From UBA5070 sp035604215 (lineage in GTDB: Bacteria; Fibrobacterota; Fibrobacteria; UBA5070), in NCBI GenBank assembly GCA_035604215.1, contig DATNIW010000073.1, positions 1 through 64,000 of the forward strand: a DNA stretch of 64,000 bases, written 5' to 3'. The stretch's first letter is position 1; each line of letters starts with the position of its first letter. Of this stretch, positions 18,450-27,566 are shown one piece after another. A program made the position numbers and the translations under genes. A model generated the notes under the pieces. It did not search any database, had not been told where the DNA came from, and saw only the letters and a list, made by a program, of their open reading frames with translations.

Positions 18450-21400
18450 GACGGATTTCGTCCCTTCCCGCGGCCTTTGCCTGCCTGTGCCTGTCGTCCC
18501 CGGTCTTCGCGCAGTTCGGGAAGAACAAGGTGCAGTACCAGGAATTCCACTGGAAGGTGGAGCGGACCCGCCACTTCGACGTCTATTTCGCCCAGGGGGG
18601 GGAGGCCGTCGCGCAACGCGCGGTGGACAGCCTGGAGGGCTTCTACGAGAGGCTGGTGCAGAAGACCGGCATGCACCTGGAGGAGAGGGTCCCCATCCTC
18701 CTCTACGACAGCCATCCCAAGTTCCAGCAGACCAACGTGACCGACGAGATCCTGCAGGAGGGGGTCGGTGGGTTCACCGAGATCTTCCGGAACAGGATCG
18801 TGGTCCCCTTCCAAGGCTCCTACCGCGAATTGGACCACGTCCTGGCGCACGAGATGGTGCACGCGGTCATGTTCGACGCCATGCGCCAGGAGAGCGGTTC
18901 GGCCCTGGCGGGCGCCGAGCGCACGCGCATGCCCCTATGGTTCACGGAGGGTCTGGCCGAATACGTCTCGCTGGACGGATGGGACCTGCCCAGCGACATG
19001 TGGCTCATGGATGCCGTGACCTCCGGCTACCTCCCGATGCCCACCGTGGACATGCAGGGCTTCCTCGCCTACCGCGCCGGGCAGAATTTCCTCTACTACT
19101 GCGAGCGGACCTTCGGTGCGGGCACGGTGCGCGAGCTGGTGCAGGAGACCTTGCGCGACCACGACCTGGAGAAGGCCTTCCAGCGCGTCACCAAGGTCAG
19201 CCTGCGGGACGCCGGCGAAGAGTGGATCCGCGATCTCCGCTGGGACTACTGGCCCGAGCTCGGGATCCGCCAGCACGGGTCGGAGGTGGGACGGATCCTG
19301 ACCCGGGCCGGCGAGGACGGAAGCTTCTGGAACATGCAGCCCGCCATCGGTCCGGACGGCTCCGAGGTCGCCTGGTTCTCCGACCGCGGCGCCCGCCAGG
19401 GCCTGTACGTGGGAAAACTGGACGAACTTCCGAGGGAAAAGCCCCGCCGGGTGCTGGAAGGCGGGGGGACCACGACGCACGAATCCTTCAGTCCCTTCAC
19501 CAGCGGGCTTTCCTGGTCGCCGGACGGCCGGAGGATCGTGGTGGCCGCGCAGACGCACGGGTCCAACGCGCTGCACATCCTGGACGCGCGCAGCGGGAGG
19601 GTGCGGCGGAGCCTGGATCCGGGATTCGACGGATTGTCCGATCCGGACTGGTCCAGGGACGGGAATAGGATCGTCTTCCGCGGACTGCTGGACGGGCGCG
19701 CCGACCTCTGGCTCTGGGATCTTGTGACGGATTCCGTCCGCCGTCTCACCGACGACGCCCCCGACGACGACGAACCGGCCTTCTCGCCTTCGGGGCGCTG
19801 GGTGGCGTGGTCTTCGGAGGCGGATTCCTCGGGAGGCATCGGGAGGCACCGGTCGATCTGGATCCTGGACATCTCCACCGGATCCCGTCGCCGGATCTCC
19901 GCGAGTTCCGGGGACGAGACCCGCCCATCCTGGGGCGGCGCCTCGGACGACAGTTCCAGGATCGCCTTCCTCTCGGACCGCAGCGGCCTCCCCCAGGTCT
20001 ACCTCCTGGAACACCCGCTGGCCGCGGGAGGCCGGGCCCGACCCGCCACCGATCTCCTGACCGGGGTCCAGTGCCCCAAGCTCGCGCGCGACGGGAACCA
20101 ACTGGTCTTCTCCCTCTTCGAAGGCGGCTCGTTCGACCTCTACCTGTCGGACACCGTCCGCGCCCTGACGGATTCCGTCCTCGCTAGAACCCGGTACGTG
20201 CGCACGGAGGACTCCGGACGCCTGGACATCTTCCGTCCCCTGGTGCGCCAGAACCTGGAGAGCTTCCGCTTCGACACCGCGGACAGGGATTCGGCCAAGG
20301 CGGCGAAGGACTCCCTGAAAATCGTCCGTCGCGACAGTCTGCACGCGCCCATGGACCCGACGCGTCCCGGCGACCGTCTGTTCGGGGCCTCGCCGGAGAA
20401 GGAGGCCGTCCCGGCTCCCGCCGCCCGGAAGCCGGGCTCCGTGGACACCGCGTCCACGTTCCCCCCGGGACTTCCCGCGAGGGACTCGTCGGGAAGGCTC
20501 GTATCCAAGCCGTACCGGGCCCGGTGGGGCCTGGACCACGCCGCGCTCGCCTTCGGCTTCTCGAGCTACGAGGGGACGGCGGGCGAGGGGATGTTCTCGC
20601 TGTCCGACCTGATGGGCGACCAGACCATCGACGCGATGCTGGACGTGCAAGGAAGCCTGACCGACGCCAACGTGTTCCTGCGCTACGGTTGGCTTCCGTG
20701 GCGGACCGACCTCTTCGCCACCGTCTACCACACCAGCACCTTCACGGGAAACATCCTCGCGACGGATTCGGCGAGCGACACGGCCCTCTACGACGACCAG
20801 CTCTACGGCGCGGTGGTCACGGCCCTCTATCCCTTCTCCGTCTTCCATCGCGTGGACGCCTCGCTCGAGTGGGGGGGCATCCAGCGCACCGCGAAGGCGT
20901 ACGATTCCAACGGAGACCTGGTGGACGATCCGGCGCACGCCGCGGACGACCGGGACCTGCAGTGGCTGCGGGCCTCGGGGGAGTGGGTCTTCGACAACGT
21001 GATCTGGGGCCCGACCGGCCCCTGGGACGGCGTGCGAGCCAACCTCGCCGCGACGTACATGCCCCCGCTTCTCCGTCCGGACTACGGATACGCCCTGCTC
21101 AAGACGGATGTCCGCGGCTACTTCCCCACGGGGAAGATCTCGGGTCTGGCGGTCCGGGTCGCGGGCGGGGAATCCTTCCGGGCGGGTGCCGCCGACCCCC
21201 ACAGTTTCCTCCTTGGAGGGGACGACTTCACCTTGAACTGGCACTTCAACGAGGCCAATTCCGGCGTGGGCGTGGACCAGCTCTACTTCTCGGACCTGGA
21301 CGTGCCGCTGCGCGGATACCGGTACGACCAGTTCCGCGGGGACAAGGAGATGGTGGCCAACATCGAGTACCGCTTCCCGTTCGTGGAGGAGGTCCGGTTC

Positions 21401-21655
21401 GGTGCCCTCCTGCCGCCCCTGCACTGGCTGATGGGTTCGGTCTTCCTGGACGCCGGCTCCGCCTGGACCTCCGGCCAGGTGGTGGACCAGGGTGGAGTCG
21501 GTCTCGGCTGGGGACTGGGCTTGAACCTGGGGGCGTTCATCCTGCGCTGGAGCGAGGCCTGGGCGCTGACGGATCCCGCGGGAACCCCGACCAACATCCA
21601 GCCAAAACCCATCGACGGATCCATCCAGTACTGGAGCCTGGGGGCCGACTTCTGA
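18446..21655 (+). CDS. Exported metallopeptidase / beta-propeller / outer-membrane barrel protein
   Basis: 1069 aa with three parts. After a signal peptide (about 1-23, ending VFAQ), an MA-clan metallopeptidase domain shows HEMVH (135-139) with a downstream Glu in WFTEGLAEY (E168). A TolB/WD-like beta-propeller follows (about 290-590; repeated SPDGRRIV, SRDGNRIVFRG, SPSGRWVAWSS). After a Ser/Asp-rich linker the C-terminal third resembles a surface-antigen (BamA/Omp85-like) barrel, ending WSLGADF. Probably anchored in the outer membrane and acting on surface or periplasmic protein; substrate unknown. TTG start is supported by GAAGAGG upstream and by coupling to aroD. Confidence 0.82.
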   Translation: MRRISSLPAAFACLCLSSPVFAQFGKNKVQYQEFHWKVERTRHFDVYFAQGGEAVAQRAVDSLEGFYERLVQKTGMHLEERVPILLYDSHPKFQQTNVTDEILQEGVGGFTEIFRNRIVVPFQGSYRELDHVLAHEMVHAVMFDAMRQESGSALAGAERTRMPLWFTEGLAEYVSLDGWDLPSDMWLMDAVTSGYLPMPTVDMQGFLAYRAGQNFLYYCERTFGAGTVRELVQETLRDHDLEKAFQRVTKVSLRDAGEEWIRDLRWDYWPELGIRQHGSEVGRILTRAGEDGSFWNMQPAIGPDGSEVAWFSDRGARQGLYVGKLDELPREKPRRVLEGGGTTTHESFSPFTSGLSWSPDGRRIVVAAQTHGSNALHILDARSGRVRRSLDPGFDGLSDPDWSRDGNRIVFRGLLDGRADLWLWDLVTDSVRRLTDDAPDDDEPAFSPSGRWVAWSSEADSSGGIGRHRSIWILDISTGSRRRISASSGDETRPSWGGASDDSSRIAFLSDRSGLPQVYLLEHPLAAGGRARPATDLLTGVQCPKLARDGNQLVFSLFEGGSFDLYLSDTVRALTDSVLARTRYVRTEDSGRLDIFRPLVRQNLESFRFDTADRDSAKAAKDSLKIVRRDSLHAPMDPTRPGDRLFGASPEKEAVPAPAARKPGSVDTASTFPPGLPARDSSGRLVSKPYRARWGLDHAALAFGFSSYEGTAGEGMFSLSDLMGDQTIDAMLDVQGSLTDANVFLRYGWLPWRTDLFATVYHTSTFTGNILATDSASDTALYDDQLYGAVVTALYPFSVFHRVDASLEWGGIQRTAKAYDSNGDLVDDPAHAADDRDLQWLRASGEWVFDNVIWGPTGPWDGVRANLAATYMPPLLRPDYGYALLKTDVRGYFPTGKISGLAVRVAGGESFRAGAADPHSFLLGGDDFTLNWHFNEANSGVGVDQLYFSDLDVPLRGYRYDQFRGDKEMVANIEYRFPFVEEVRFGALLPPLHWLMGSVFLDAGSAWTSGQVVDQGGVGLGWGLGLNLGAFILRWSEAWALTDPAGTPTNIQPKPIDGSIQYWSLGADF

Positions 21656-22119
21656 TGCGGCTCTCCGACCATCTGCCCCCGGGGGCGGTCCGGACCGGAG
21701 TGGAAGTCGGGACCCGGGCCGAACTGCTTCCCCTGCTGGTGGACGTCCTGTGCGACGCCCACGGCTTGGGGGATCGCGACCGGATCCTGTCCGCGGTGTG
21801 GGAGCGCGAGGAGAAGATGTCCACGGCGATGGGCATGGGGATCGCCATTCCCCATGCCCGGTTGGAGTCGGTCCCCCGGCTTTGCGCCGCCGTGGCGGTT
21901 TGCCCCGGGGGGGTGGATTTTCCCTCTCCCGACGGGAGTCCGGTGCGCATCGCCTTCCTTCTCCTCTCTCCGCCCTCGGCGGCCGCGTCGCACATCCGGG
22001 CGCTGGCTTCGGTGGCGCGCATTTCCGCACCGTCGCTGGAGGCCCTGCTCCGTGCGCGCGACGACGGGGAATTCCGCGAGCTGCTGGAGCGCGGCGAGGA
22101 TGCCGCCGGAAAGGGATGA
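21655..22119 (+). CDS. PTS EIIA-like (PtsN/fructose-type) phosphocarrier domain protein
   Basis: 154 aa. The conserved phospho-acceptor motif GMGIAIPHARL contains the active-site His of the EIIA-Fru/Ntr family, and the order of segments (a helix with LVDVLCDAHGL, then the His loop, then FLLLSPP and SHIRALASVARI) matches that fold. No EIIB or EIIC partner is nearby, which favours a regulatory PtsN-like role over sugar transport (inference). Overlaps both neighbours by a few bases (TGATG and ATGA). Confidence 0.85.
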   Translation: MRLSDHLPPGAVRTGVEVGTRAELLPLLVDVLCDAHGLGDRDRILSAVWEREEKMSTAMGMGIAIPHARLESVPRLCAAVAVCPGGVDFPSPDGSPVRIAFLLLSPPSAAASHIRALASVARISAPSLEALLRARDDGEFRELLERGEDAAGKG

Positions 22120-22850
22120 TCCGCGGGGATCGGATCCTCGGCGCCCGGGTGGACGCGGGACGGCGCTCGGAATTCCTGGAGCGGATCCTGTCGTTGGCGC
22201 GTTCGGGTCGGACCACCCGAGTCCTGTTCGCGAACGTCCACATGGTGGTGGAATCGCGCCGCGACGTGGCCCTGCGCAAGGCGATGGAGACGGCGGATCT
22301 CGTCTGCCCGGACGGCATGCCGCTGGTGCGGCTGCTGGGAGGCACCGATCGGCTGGAGGGGATGGCGGCCTTCCCGGAACTGCTCGGGCTGGCCGAGGAA
22401 CGGGGTCTGCCCGTGGCCCTGTTCGGGTCCTCGCCGGAGGTCCTCGCCCTGGCGATTGACAAAATACGTCTAGACCACCCGTTCCTGGAGGTCGTCCTCT
22501 CGCTGGCGCCCCCCTTCGGCGAGGATCTGGAGGCGGAACGGGAACGGCACTCTGAGCTCCTGCGCGGAAGCGGAGCCCGTCTCGTGTTCGTCGCCCTGGG
22601 GTGCCCCCGCCAGGAGATCTGGATGGAAGGGGTGGAGAACGTCCCCGCCTGTTTCCTGGGCGTGGGCAACGCCTTCGAGATCCACGCGGGTCTTCGCCGT
22701 CGCGCGCCCCGCTGGGCCCGATCCCTCTGCCTGGAGTGGCTGTTCCGCCTGGTCCAGGAGCCGCGCCGGCTTGGCCCGAGGTACGTCTCCACCAATCTCG
22801 GGTTCCTCCGCGCGCTTCCCCGCGAGATCCTGGCGCGCCGTGCGCGGTGA
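22116..22850 (+). CDS. WecG/TagA/CpsF-family glycosyltransferase (GT26)
   Basis: 244-aa cytoplasmic glycosyltransferase transferring a sugar (N-acetylmannosamine-type in TagA/WecG) to an undecaprenyl-linked acceptor. Signatures: ANVHMVVESRR, CPDGMPLVRLLGG, GCPRQEIWM and GVGNAFEIHAG followed by RRAPRW and EWLFRL. Lies between a PTS-like gene and rfbD; a polyprenyl glycosylphosphotransferase sits convergently beyond, consistent with a surface polysaccharide locus. Acceptor and donor are not deducible from sequence. Confidence 0.9.
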   Translation: MIRGDRILGARVDAGRRSEFLERILSLARSGRTTRVLFANVHMVVESRRDVALRKAMETADLVCPDGMPLVRLLGGTDRLEGMAAFPELLGLAEERGLPVALFGSSPEVLALAIDKIRLDHPFLEVVLSLAPPFGEDLEAERERHSELLRGSGARLVFVALGCPRQEIWMEGVENVPACFLGVGNAFEIHAGLRRRAPRWARSLCLEWLFRLVQEPRRLGPRYVSTNLGFLRALPREILARRAR

Positions 22851-22894
22851 CCGTCCCGGCGGCGATTTCTAACTCGGGAGGAATGGACGGACAC

Positions 22895-23749
22895 ATGAAG
22901 ATCCTGATCATCGGCCGCCGCGGCCAGGTCGGTTGGGAGTTGCGGCGAACCCTGGCCCCCCTCGGAGAGATCGTGGCGATGGACCACCCGACCGTCGATC
23001 TCTCCGACCCCGAGTCGCTGCGCCCCCTGGTGCGCGACGTCGCGCCGGATCTGGTGGTCAACGCGGCGGCCTACACAGCGGTGGACAAGGCCGAGGACGA
23101 GATCGACCTGTGCCGTCGCGTCAATGCCGGGGCTCCCCGCGTGCTCGCGGAGGAAGCGGCCCGCCTGGGCGCGCGGCTGGTGCACTTCTCCACCGACTAC
23201 GTGTACGACGGTCGGAAGGAGGGACGATGGACGGAATCCGACCCGACGGGCCCGCTTTCCGTCTACGGCGCGACGAAGCTGGAAGGCGACCAACGGATCG
23301 CCGCCACGGGGGTCCAGAACCTGATTTTCCGGTTGCAGTGGGTCTGGGGGACGCGAGGCGGCAATTTCGTGCGCACGATGCTCAAGCTTTCCCGTGAGAG
23401 GGAGGAACTGAAGATCATCGACGACCAGGTGGGCGCTCCCACCTGGTGCCGCCACATCGCCGAGACCACCGCATCCGCCATCGCCCGCTGGCAGGGCCAG
23501 TCGGGCGTCTACCATCTGGCCGCAGCCGGCGAGACCAGTTGGCACGGCTTCGCCCGCGCGATCTTCGAGGACGACCCCCTCCGGGAAGAGCAGGTCTTGA
23601 AATCGGTGCTGCCCATCCCCACCTCGGCCTATCCCACCAAGGCGGAACGTCCCCTGAATTCGCGTCTGGACCAGTCCAAGCTGCTGACGGAATTCGGCCT
23701 GAAACTGCCCGACTGGCGATCCGCCCTGAAGGATTCGTTCGAGGAATAA
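22895..23749 (+). CDS. rfbD: dTDP-4-dehydrorhamnose reductase
   Basis: Short-chain-dehydrogenase-like enzyme, 284 aa, reducing dTDP-4-keto-rhamnose to dTDP-L-rhamnose with NAD(P)H. N-terminal MKILIIGRRGQVGWEL is the nucleotide-binding loop; STDYVYDG and YGATKLEGD carry the catalytic Tyr-x3-Lys; DDQVGAPTW is the typical substrate-side block. ATG 22895 gives the canonical N-terminus; ATG 22883 sits too close to GGGAGGA. No rfbA, B or C is in the window. Confidence 0.93.
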   Translation: MKILIIGRRGQVGWELRRTLAPLGEIVAMDHPTVDLSDPESLRPLVRDVAPDLVVNAAAYTAVDKAEDEIDLCRRVNAGAPRVLAEEAARLGARLVHFSTDYVYDGRKEGRWTESDPTGPLSVYGATKLEGDQRIAATGVQNLIFRLQWVWGTRGGNFVRTMLKLSREREELKIIDDQVGAPTWCRHIAETTASAIARWQGQSGVYHLAAAGETSWHGFARAIFEDDPLREEQVLKSVLPIPTSAYPTKAERPLNSRLDQSKLLTEFGLKLPDWRSALKDSFEE

Positions 23750-23751
23750 CG

Positions 23752-23797
23752 GACCCCCCCGCAGGGACGCAAAATTTTGCGTCCCTGCGGGGGGGTC
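23752..23797. repeat. 46-bp perfect palindrome between convergent genes, copy 1
   Basis: Two 23-nt arms meet at a central AAAATTTT. The 24-bp core AGGGACGCAAAATTTTGCGTCCCT recurs exactly at 48004-48027. It fills the whole 46-nt gap between the rfbD stop and the stop codon of the convergent glycosylphosphotransferase, and could fold as a bidirectional terminator although the T-run is in the loop, not downstream. Confidence 0.85.
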
Positions 23798-25259
23798 AAT
23801 ACGCCCCTTTTCCGCGCACCACGGACGATCCCGTCTTCAGGAGGATCGCGAGGTCCAGCAGGATCGACTGGTGGCGGATGTAGTAGATGTCGTAGTCCAT
23901 GTGGGCGTGGATGGGTTCGGCCCGGTCCGGGCTCACCTGCCAGAGTCCCGTGATCCCCGGCTTCACCGCGAGCCGCTGCCGCTGGAGATCGTCGTAGGAT
24001 TCGACCAGGAACGGCATTTCCGGCCGAGGGCCGACCAGCGACATGTCCCCGCGCAGCACGTTCCACAGTTGGGGAAGTTCGTCCAGGCTGGTCCGGCGCA
24101 GGAACCGACCGAGGGTGGTGACCCTCTCGTCGCGCTGATCGGTCGGCGCGTTCGCGTAGGTGGCCGCGTCCGTGCGCATCGTGCGAAACTTGAACATGCG
24201 GAACTGGCGGCCATCCCGCCCCACCCGCCTCTGGGAAAACAGGACCGGCGACCCGTCCACCAGGCGGATGGCGATGGCCAGGACGACCAGCACCGGCGAA
24301 AGGAAGAACAGCGCGGTCGCGGAGGCCCCGAGATCGATGGCGCGCTTGACGGCCGAACGGGCCGGGGACAGCCCGGGAGTGTGGACACCGATCAGGGGAA
24401 TGCCTCCGATGTCCAGGACTTCGACCTGCTGGAGGACGATGTCGAAGAGCGAGGGCACCAGCCGGAAGGGTGTCGCGTTGCGTCGACACTGCTCCACGAT
24501 GCGCAGCAGGGTGGAGCGGTTGGTCCGGGGCAGGGCGACGAAGATCTCGCTGGCTCCGGTCTGTTCCAGCACGCGCTTCATGTCGGCACCTCCGCCAAGC
24601 ACTTCGGCGTCCTCGACGGTCCTGCCGAACAGGGTCGCGTCGTCGTCCAGGAATCCGGCGATTTCCAGTCCGGTCTTGGGGGAACGGCGAAGGATGCGCA
24701 GGAGACTCTTTCCCGTCTCGCCCGCCCCGTAGATGAGGATCCGGCGGTCCCGCCATCCCCGCTGGCGCAGGAAGATCCCCAACCGGTATACGGAAAAACG
24801 GAAGAAGAAGAGGAGCACCAGGAGGAGGAACCAGACGGTCAGGAAGATTCCCCGACTCTGGAAACTGCGCTCGATGGTGGCCACGGCCAGGACGGCGAGG
24901 AGCATGGTGAGGAACCAGCCACGCAGGATGTTCTGGTACTCCTGGATGTTCAGCAGGCTGTGTTGTTCCTCGTAGAGCCCCATGGAATGGAAGATCGGGC
25001 CCAGCAGACAGGCGGTGACCAAGGCGTTCACGCTGTAGTTGCCCGGCGGAATGTTCTCCTTGAGCACGGCGATCCCCGGAAACTCGGTGAGGATGGGCCA
25101 CAGTCGACTCGCCAAGGCGTAGGCCAGGACGACGGCGCCGAGGTCTCCCGCGGCCTGGAGGATGGACACGAGATCGGCCACCCGGACCAGGGGTCGGACC
25201 GGGCCCTTCCACCATTCGCTTCCGTCCTCCCGGAACGGCCTTTGGCGCGTGGTTACCAT
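23796..25259 (-). CDS. Polyprenyl-phosphate glycosylphosphotransferase (WbaP/WcaJ type)
   Basis: 487-aa inner-membrane enzyme that starts polysaccharide repeat-unit assembly by transferring sugar-1-phosphate to undecaprenyl phosphate. N-terminal half: several membrane helices (about 30-165). Middle: Rossmann-like domain with ILIYGAGETGKSLLR. C-terminal catalytic domain: KRAIDLGAS with a membrane helix, FSQRRVGRDG, KFRTM, RTSLDELPQLWNVLRGDM, VGPRPE and PGITGLWQVS. ATG 25259 is only a few nucleotides downstream of a convincing promoter, so the message is nearly leaderless. Confidence 0.93.
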   Translation of the reverse strand: MVTTRQRPFREDGSEWWKGPVRPLVRVADLVSILQAAGDLGAVVLAYALASRLWPILTEFPGIAVLKENIPPGNYSVNALVTACLLGPIFHSMGLYEEQHSLLNIQEYQNILRGWFLTMLLAVLAVATIERSFQSRGIFLTVWFLLLVLLFFFRFSVYRLGIFLRQRGWRDRRILIYGAGETGKSLLRILRRSPKTGLEIAGFLDDDATLFGRTVEDAEVLGGGADMKRVLEQTGASEIFVALPRTNRSTLLRIVEQCRRNATPFRLVPSLFDIVLQQVEVLDIGGIPLIGVHTPGLSPARSAVKRAIDLGASATALFFLSPVLVVLAIAIRLVDGSPVLFSQRRVGRDGRQFRMFKFRTMRTDAATYANAPTDQRDERVTTLGRFLRRTSLDELPQLWNVLRGDMSLVGPRPEMPFLVESYDDLQRQRLAVKPGITGLWQVSPDRAEPIHAHMDYDIYYIRHQSILLDLAILLKTGSSVVRGKGAY

Positions 25260-25268
25260 GGGTGTCCA

Positions 25269-25297
25269 AACCTAGCTCGGAGGGGGGTATGCCCCAA
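25269..25297 (-). promoter_or_regulatory. Promoter of the glycosylphosphotransferase gene
   Basis: Minus strand: TTGGGG (25292-25297), 17-nt spacer, TAGGTT (25269-25274), extended as TAGGTTTG. The predicted start is about 3 nt before the ATG at 25259. Confidence 0.55.
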
Positions 25298-25520
25298 CGT
25301 GCGCGCGGCATCGCAAGTCCCCGGGGCCCCGAACGGAAACGGAGGATCGAGGGGTGGACGGATCATGTCAACCGATCGGATCCCGACCCGGTTCGATGAC
25401 GCGGAAGTGGGCCTGCGCAGCCGGTTCCAGGGTGATGAAACATCCCCGGTCCAAACGGTCCAAGTCGACGGGGTCGGAGGAGTTATATTCCGGGAGTTGC
25501 CTGTTCCGGCAATGCCGACC

Positions 25521-25666
25521 TGTGGGGTATTGTGGATCGAAAGATCATCCAGAGGCCTGTTTCCCTGCGGATACCGGTGAATTTCCCAGTCTATGTGGAC
25601 AACCTGTTGGCAGGTGTTGGGATATCTTGCGGAATTCCGGGTGCAACTCCTTGCTTGTGTGGATTG
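25521..25666. other. Candidate oriC / DnaA-binding region upstream of dnaA
   Basis: The 409-nt gap 25260-25668 holds no gene that I can support. Near its end are DnaA-box-like sites, all in the same orientation when read on the minus strand: CGATCCACA (25531-25539), TTGTCCACA (25594-25602, one mismatch from the E. coli box) and CAATCCACA (25658-25666, next to the dnaA start), plus a weaker TACCCCACA at 25521. Spacings of 63 and 64 bp equal about six helical turns. They could be an origin or dnaA autoregulatory sites. Confidence 0.42.
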
Positions 25667-25668
25667 AT

Positions 25669-27078
25669 GTGAATTCCCTGTTGATTCAATCGGATTCCAG
25701 CCGCCTCTGGCAGGCTTGTCTGGAACGCGTCTCCCACGAGGTCAGTCGAGCCGCATTCGCCGCCTGGTTCGCCCCTCTGAAGAGCGGCGAATGGGAAGAA
25801 GACACCCTGCAGATCCTGGCCCCGACCCTGATCGCCAAGGAATTCGTCCACACCCACCACAAGGGCCTGGTGGAGAGGGTCCTTCGCGAAGAGGTGGGCG
25901 CCGAGGTCCTGGTCCGCATCATATTGGATCCTGCCGGGCCATCCGAGCCCATCCTCCGGGGCCCAGCTCCTCGCAGGACGCCGGAATCGCCCTCATCCCG
26001 CCTGGTTTCGGCCAAGCAGGAGATCCAGGCCGAAGGAATCCGTCGCGAGGCCGGTCGACTGGCTCCCCGGATGACGTTCGACAGTTTCGTGGAGGGCGAT
26101 TGCAATCGCCTGGCCATGGCGGTGGCGCGCCAGGTCGCCGAACAGCCAGGCGGTGCGCGGGCAAACCCCCTGCTCCTGGTGGGTGGCACCGGCCTGGGCA
26201 AAACCCACCTGATGAACGCGATCGGGCATTTCGTGCTCGGCCACGACGTCGCCCGCAAGGTGGTGTACCGGACCTCCGAGGAATTCGCGCGCGAGTATCT
26301 GGAGGTCGCGCGCAAGGGTGATCTGAAGGCATTCCACAACATCTACCGCGACGCCTCCGTCCTCCTGCTGGACGACATCCAATTCTTCGGGGGCGAGGTG
26401 GACAAGCCCCGGTTCCGCGAACAGATGGTCTACGTGATGGGCGCCCTGCAGGGCCAACGAAAGCAGATCGTCCTCACCTGCGACAGGCCACCTTCCGAGG
26501 TCCAGCATTTCGACAGGCAGATCCTGCGGCAGATCGAGTCCGGGTTCGTCGCGGACCTGGGCGCTCCGGACCAGGACACGCGCCTCGCCATCCTGCGTCG
26601 CAAGGCCAACGAGGGCGGCTGGGACGTCACCCAGGACGTTCTGGAACTCATCGCCGAGCAGTTCACCGGCAACGTCCGGCAATTGGAAGGCGCTCTTCTC
26701 AAGCTTTGCGCCTTCAGCGACATCTGCGGAGGCAAGGTGGATCGCGCCACCGCCGAGGCCGTGTTCCGAGACGCCTTGCGCAACCGGCGCAACTCGTCCT
26801 CGCCGGGCGCCATCGCCCAGGCGGTCGCCGACGCGTTCCAGATCGACATCGCCCTGATGCGTTCGCGCACCCGCAAGCGTCCGGTCGTCGCGGCGCGCCA
26901 GTTGGCCATGCTCCTCATCCACGAGCTCACCGACAACACGCTCCATTCCATCGGCGTGCTGTTCGGCCGCGACTACAGCACGGTCACGCATTCCCTGGAG
27001 GCGGCGCGGGAATCGCTTGCGCGCGACGCCGAGGCCTCCCAGACCTTCCAGAGCCTGCGCGCGCGGTTCAAGGGCTGA
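25669..27078 (+). CDS. dnaA: Chromosomal replication initiator DnaA
   Basis: 469 aa. Domain I starts at SRLWQACLERVSHEVSRAAFAAWF; the AAA+ domain has Walker A GGTGLGKTH (172-180), Walker B LLLDDIQFF and sensor II GNVRQLEGAL; domain IV has the DnaA signature ending FGRDYSTVTHS. The GTG at 25669 is chosen because it begins just before domain I. In the box VII region, where most DnaA proteins have an SRF-type arginine finger, the sequence reads ILRQIESGF (285-293), placing Gln at that position with an Arg one residue earlier. No dnaN, recF or gyrB follows. Overlaps the convergent DUF2147 gene by 11 bp. Confidence 0.95.
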   Translation: MNSLLIQSDSSRLWQACLERVSHEVSRAAFAAWFAPLKSGEWEEDTLQILAPTLIAKEFVHTHHKGLVERVLREEVGAEVLVRIILDPAGPSEPILRGPAPRRTPESPSSRLVSAKQEIQAEGIRREAGRLAPRMTFDSFVEGDCNRLAMAVARQVAEQPGGARANPLLLVGGTGLGKTHLMNAIGHFVLGHDVARKVVYRTSEEFAREYLEVARKGDLKAFHNIYRDASVLLLDDIQFFGGEVDKPRFREQMVYVMGALQGQRKQIVLTCDRPPSEVQHFDRQILRQIESGFVADLGAPDQDTRLAILRRKANEGGWDVTQDVLELIAEQFTGNVRQLEGALLKLCAFSDICGGKVDRATAEAVFRDALRNRRNSSSPGAIAQAVADAFQIDIALMRSRTRKRPVVAARQLAMLLIHELTDNTLHSIGVLFGRDYSTVTHSLEAARESLARDAEASQTFQSLRARFKG

Positions 27079-27541
27079 AGTTCGGGGTCCCGCCGGGACC
27101 CCGTCGCCAGATCTCCGTTCGGCCGAGCAGCGCGAACCCGACGAACCCACGGAGCCGGATCCTGTCCGGACCGTCCAGCGACGCCTCGCAACGGTAGGTC
27201 TTGCCGGATTCGGGATCGTAGATCCGCCCGCCGGACCAATTCCCGTCCGGGTCGGACCGGAGGTCGCTGAGGATGACCAGTCCCAGGATGTCGCGGCCGC
27301 GTCGGGAAAGGTCGGGGTTCATGTGGTCGAGCTTGGGGCCACCGCCCGGGGCTTCCGGGTCCTTCAGCCAGACGATCGCGCCGGTGAAGATCGGCCCGGT
27401 CCTTTCGATGCGCACGATCGACTTGCCGCCCCCGGTCAACCAGTCGCCGACGATCCCGTTTCCCGGTTCCCCGGCGATCGTTCCGCCGGAGGCCGCCACC
27501 AGGAGAAGCAGGGAGACCGCGACGCGGCATCGGTTGGACAT
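27068..27541 (-). CDS. DUF2147 family exported protein
   Basis: 157 aa with an N-terminal signal peptide (about 1-23). The body matches the DUF2147 pattern: GDWLTGGGKSIVRIE, FTGAIVWLKDP, DHMNPD, LGLVILSDL, WSGGRIYDPESGKTY, RLRGFVGFALLGRTEIW. The family is common in Bacteroidota and Proteobacteria; its biochemical role is unknown. It lies 25 nt after the DsbA-like gene and probably shares its transcript. Its 3' end overlaps dnaA by 11 bp. Confidence 0.88.
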   Translation of the reverse strand: MSNRCRVAVSLLLLVAASGGTIAGEPGNGIVGDWLTGGGKSIVRIERTGPIFTGAIVWLKDPEAPGGGPKLDHMNPDLSRRGRDILGLVILSDLRSDPDGNWSGGRIYDPESGKTYRCEASLDGPDRIRLRGFVGFALLGRTEIWRRGPGGTPNFSP

Positions 27542-27566
27542 CGCCTGCTCCTTTCCGGGGAAGTCG

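Noticed and set aside
18935..23545. A 1536-codon minus-strand frame across five plus-strand genes
   Set aside because: Covers well supported genes; no domain; antisense shadow of high-GC coding sequence.
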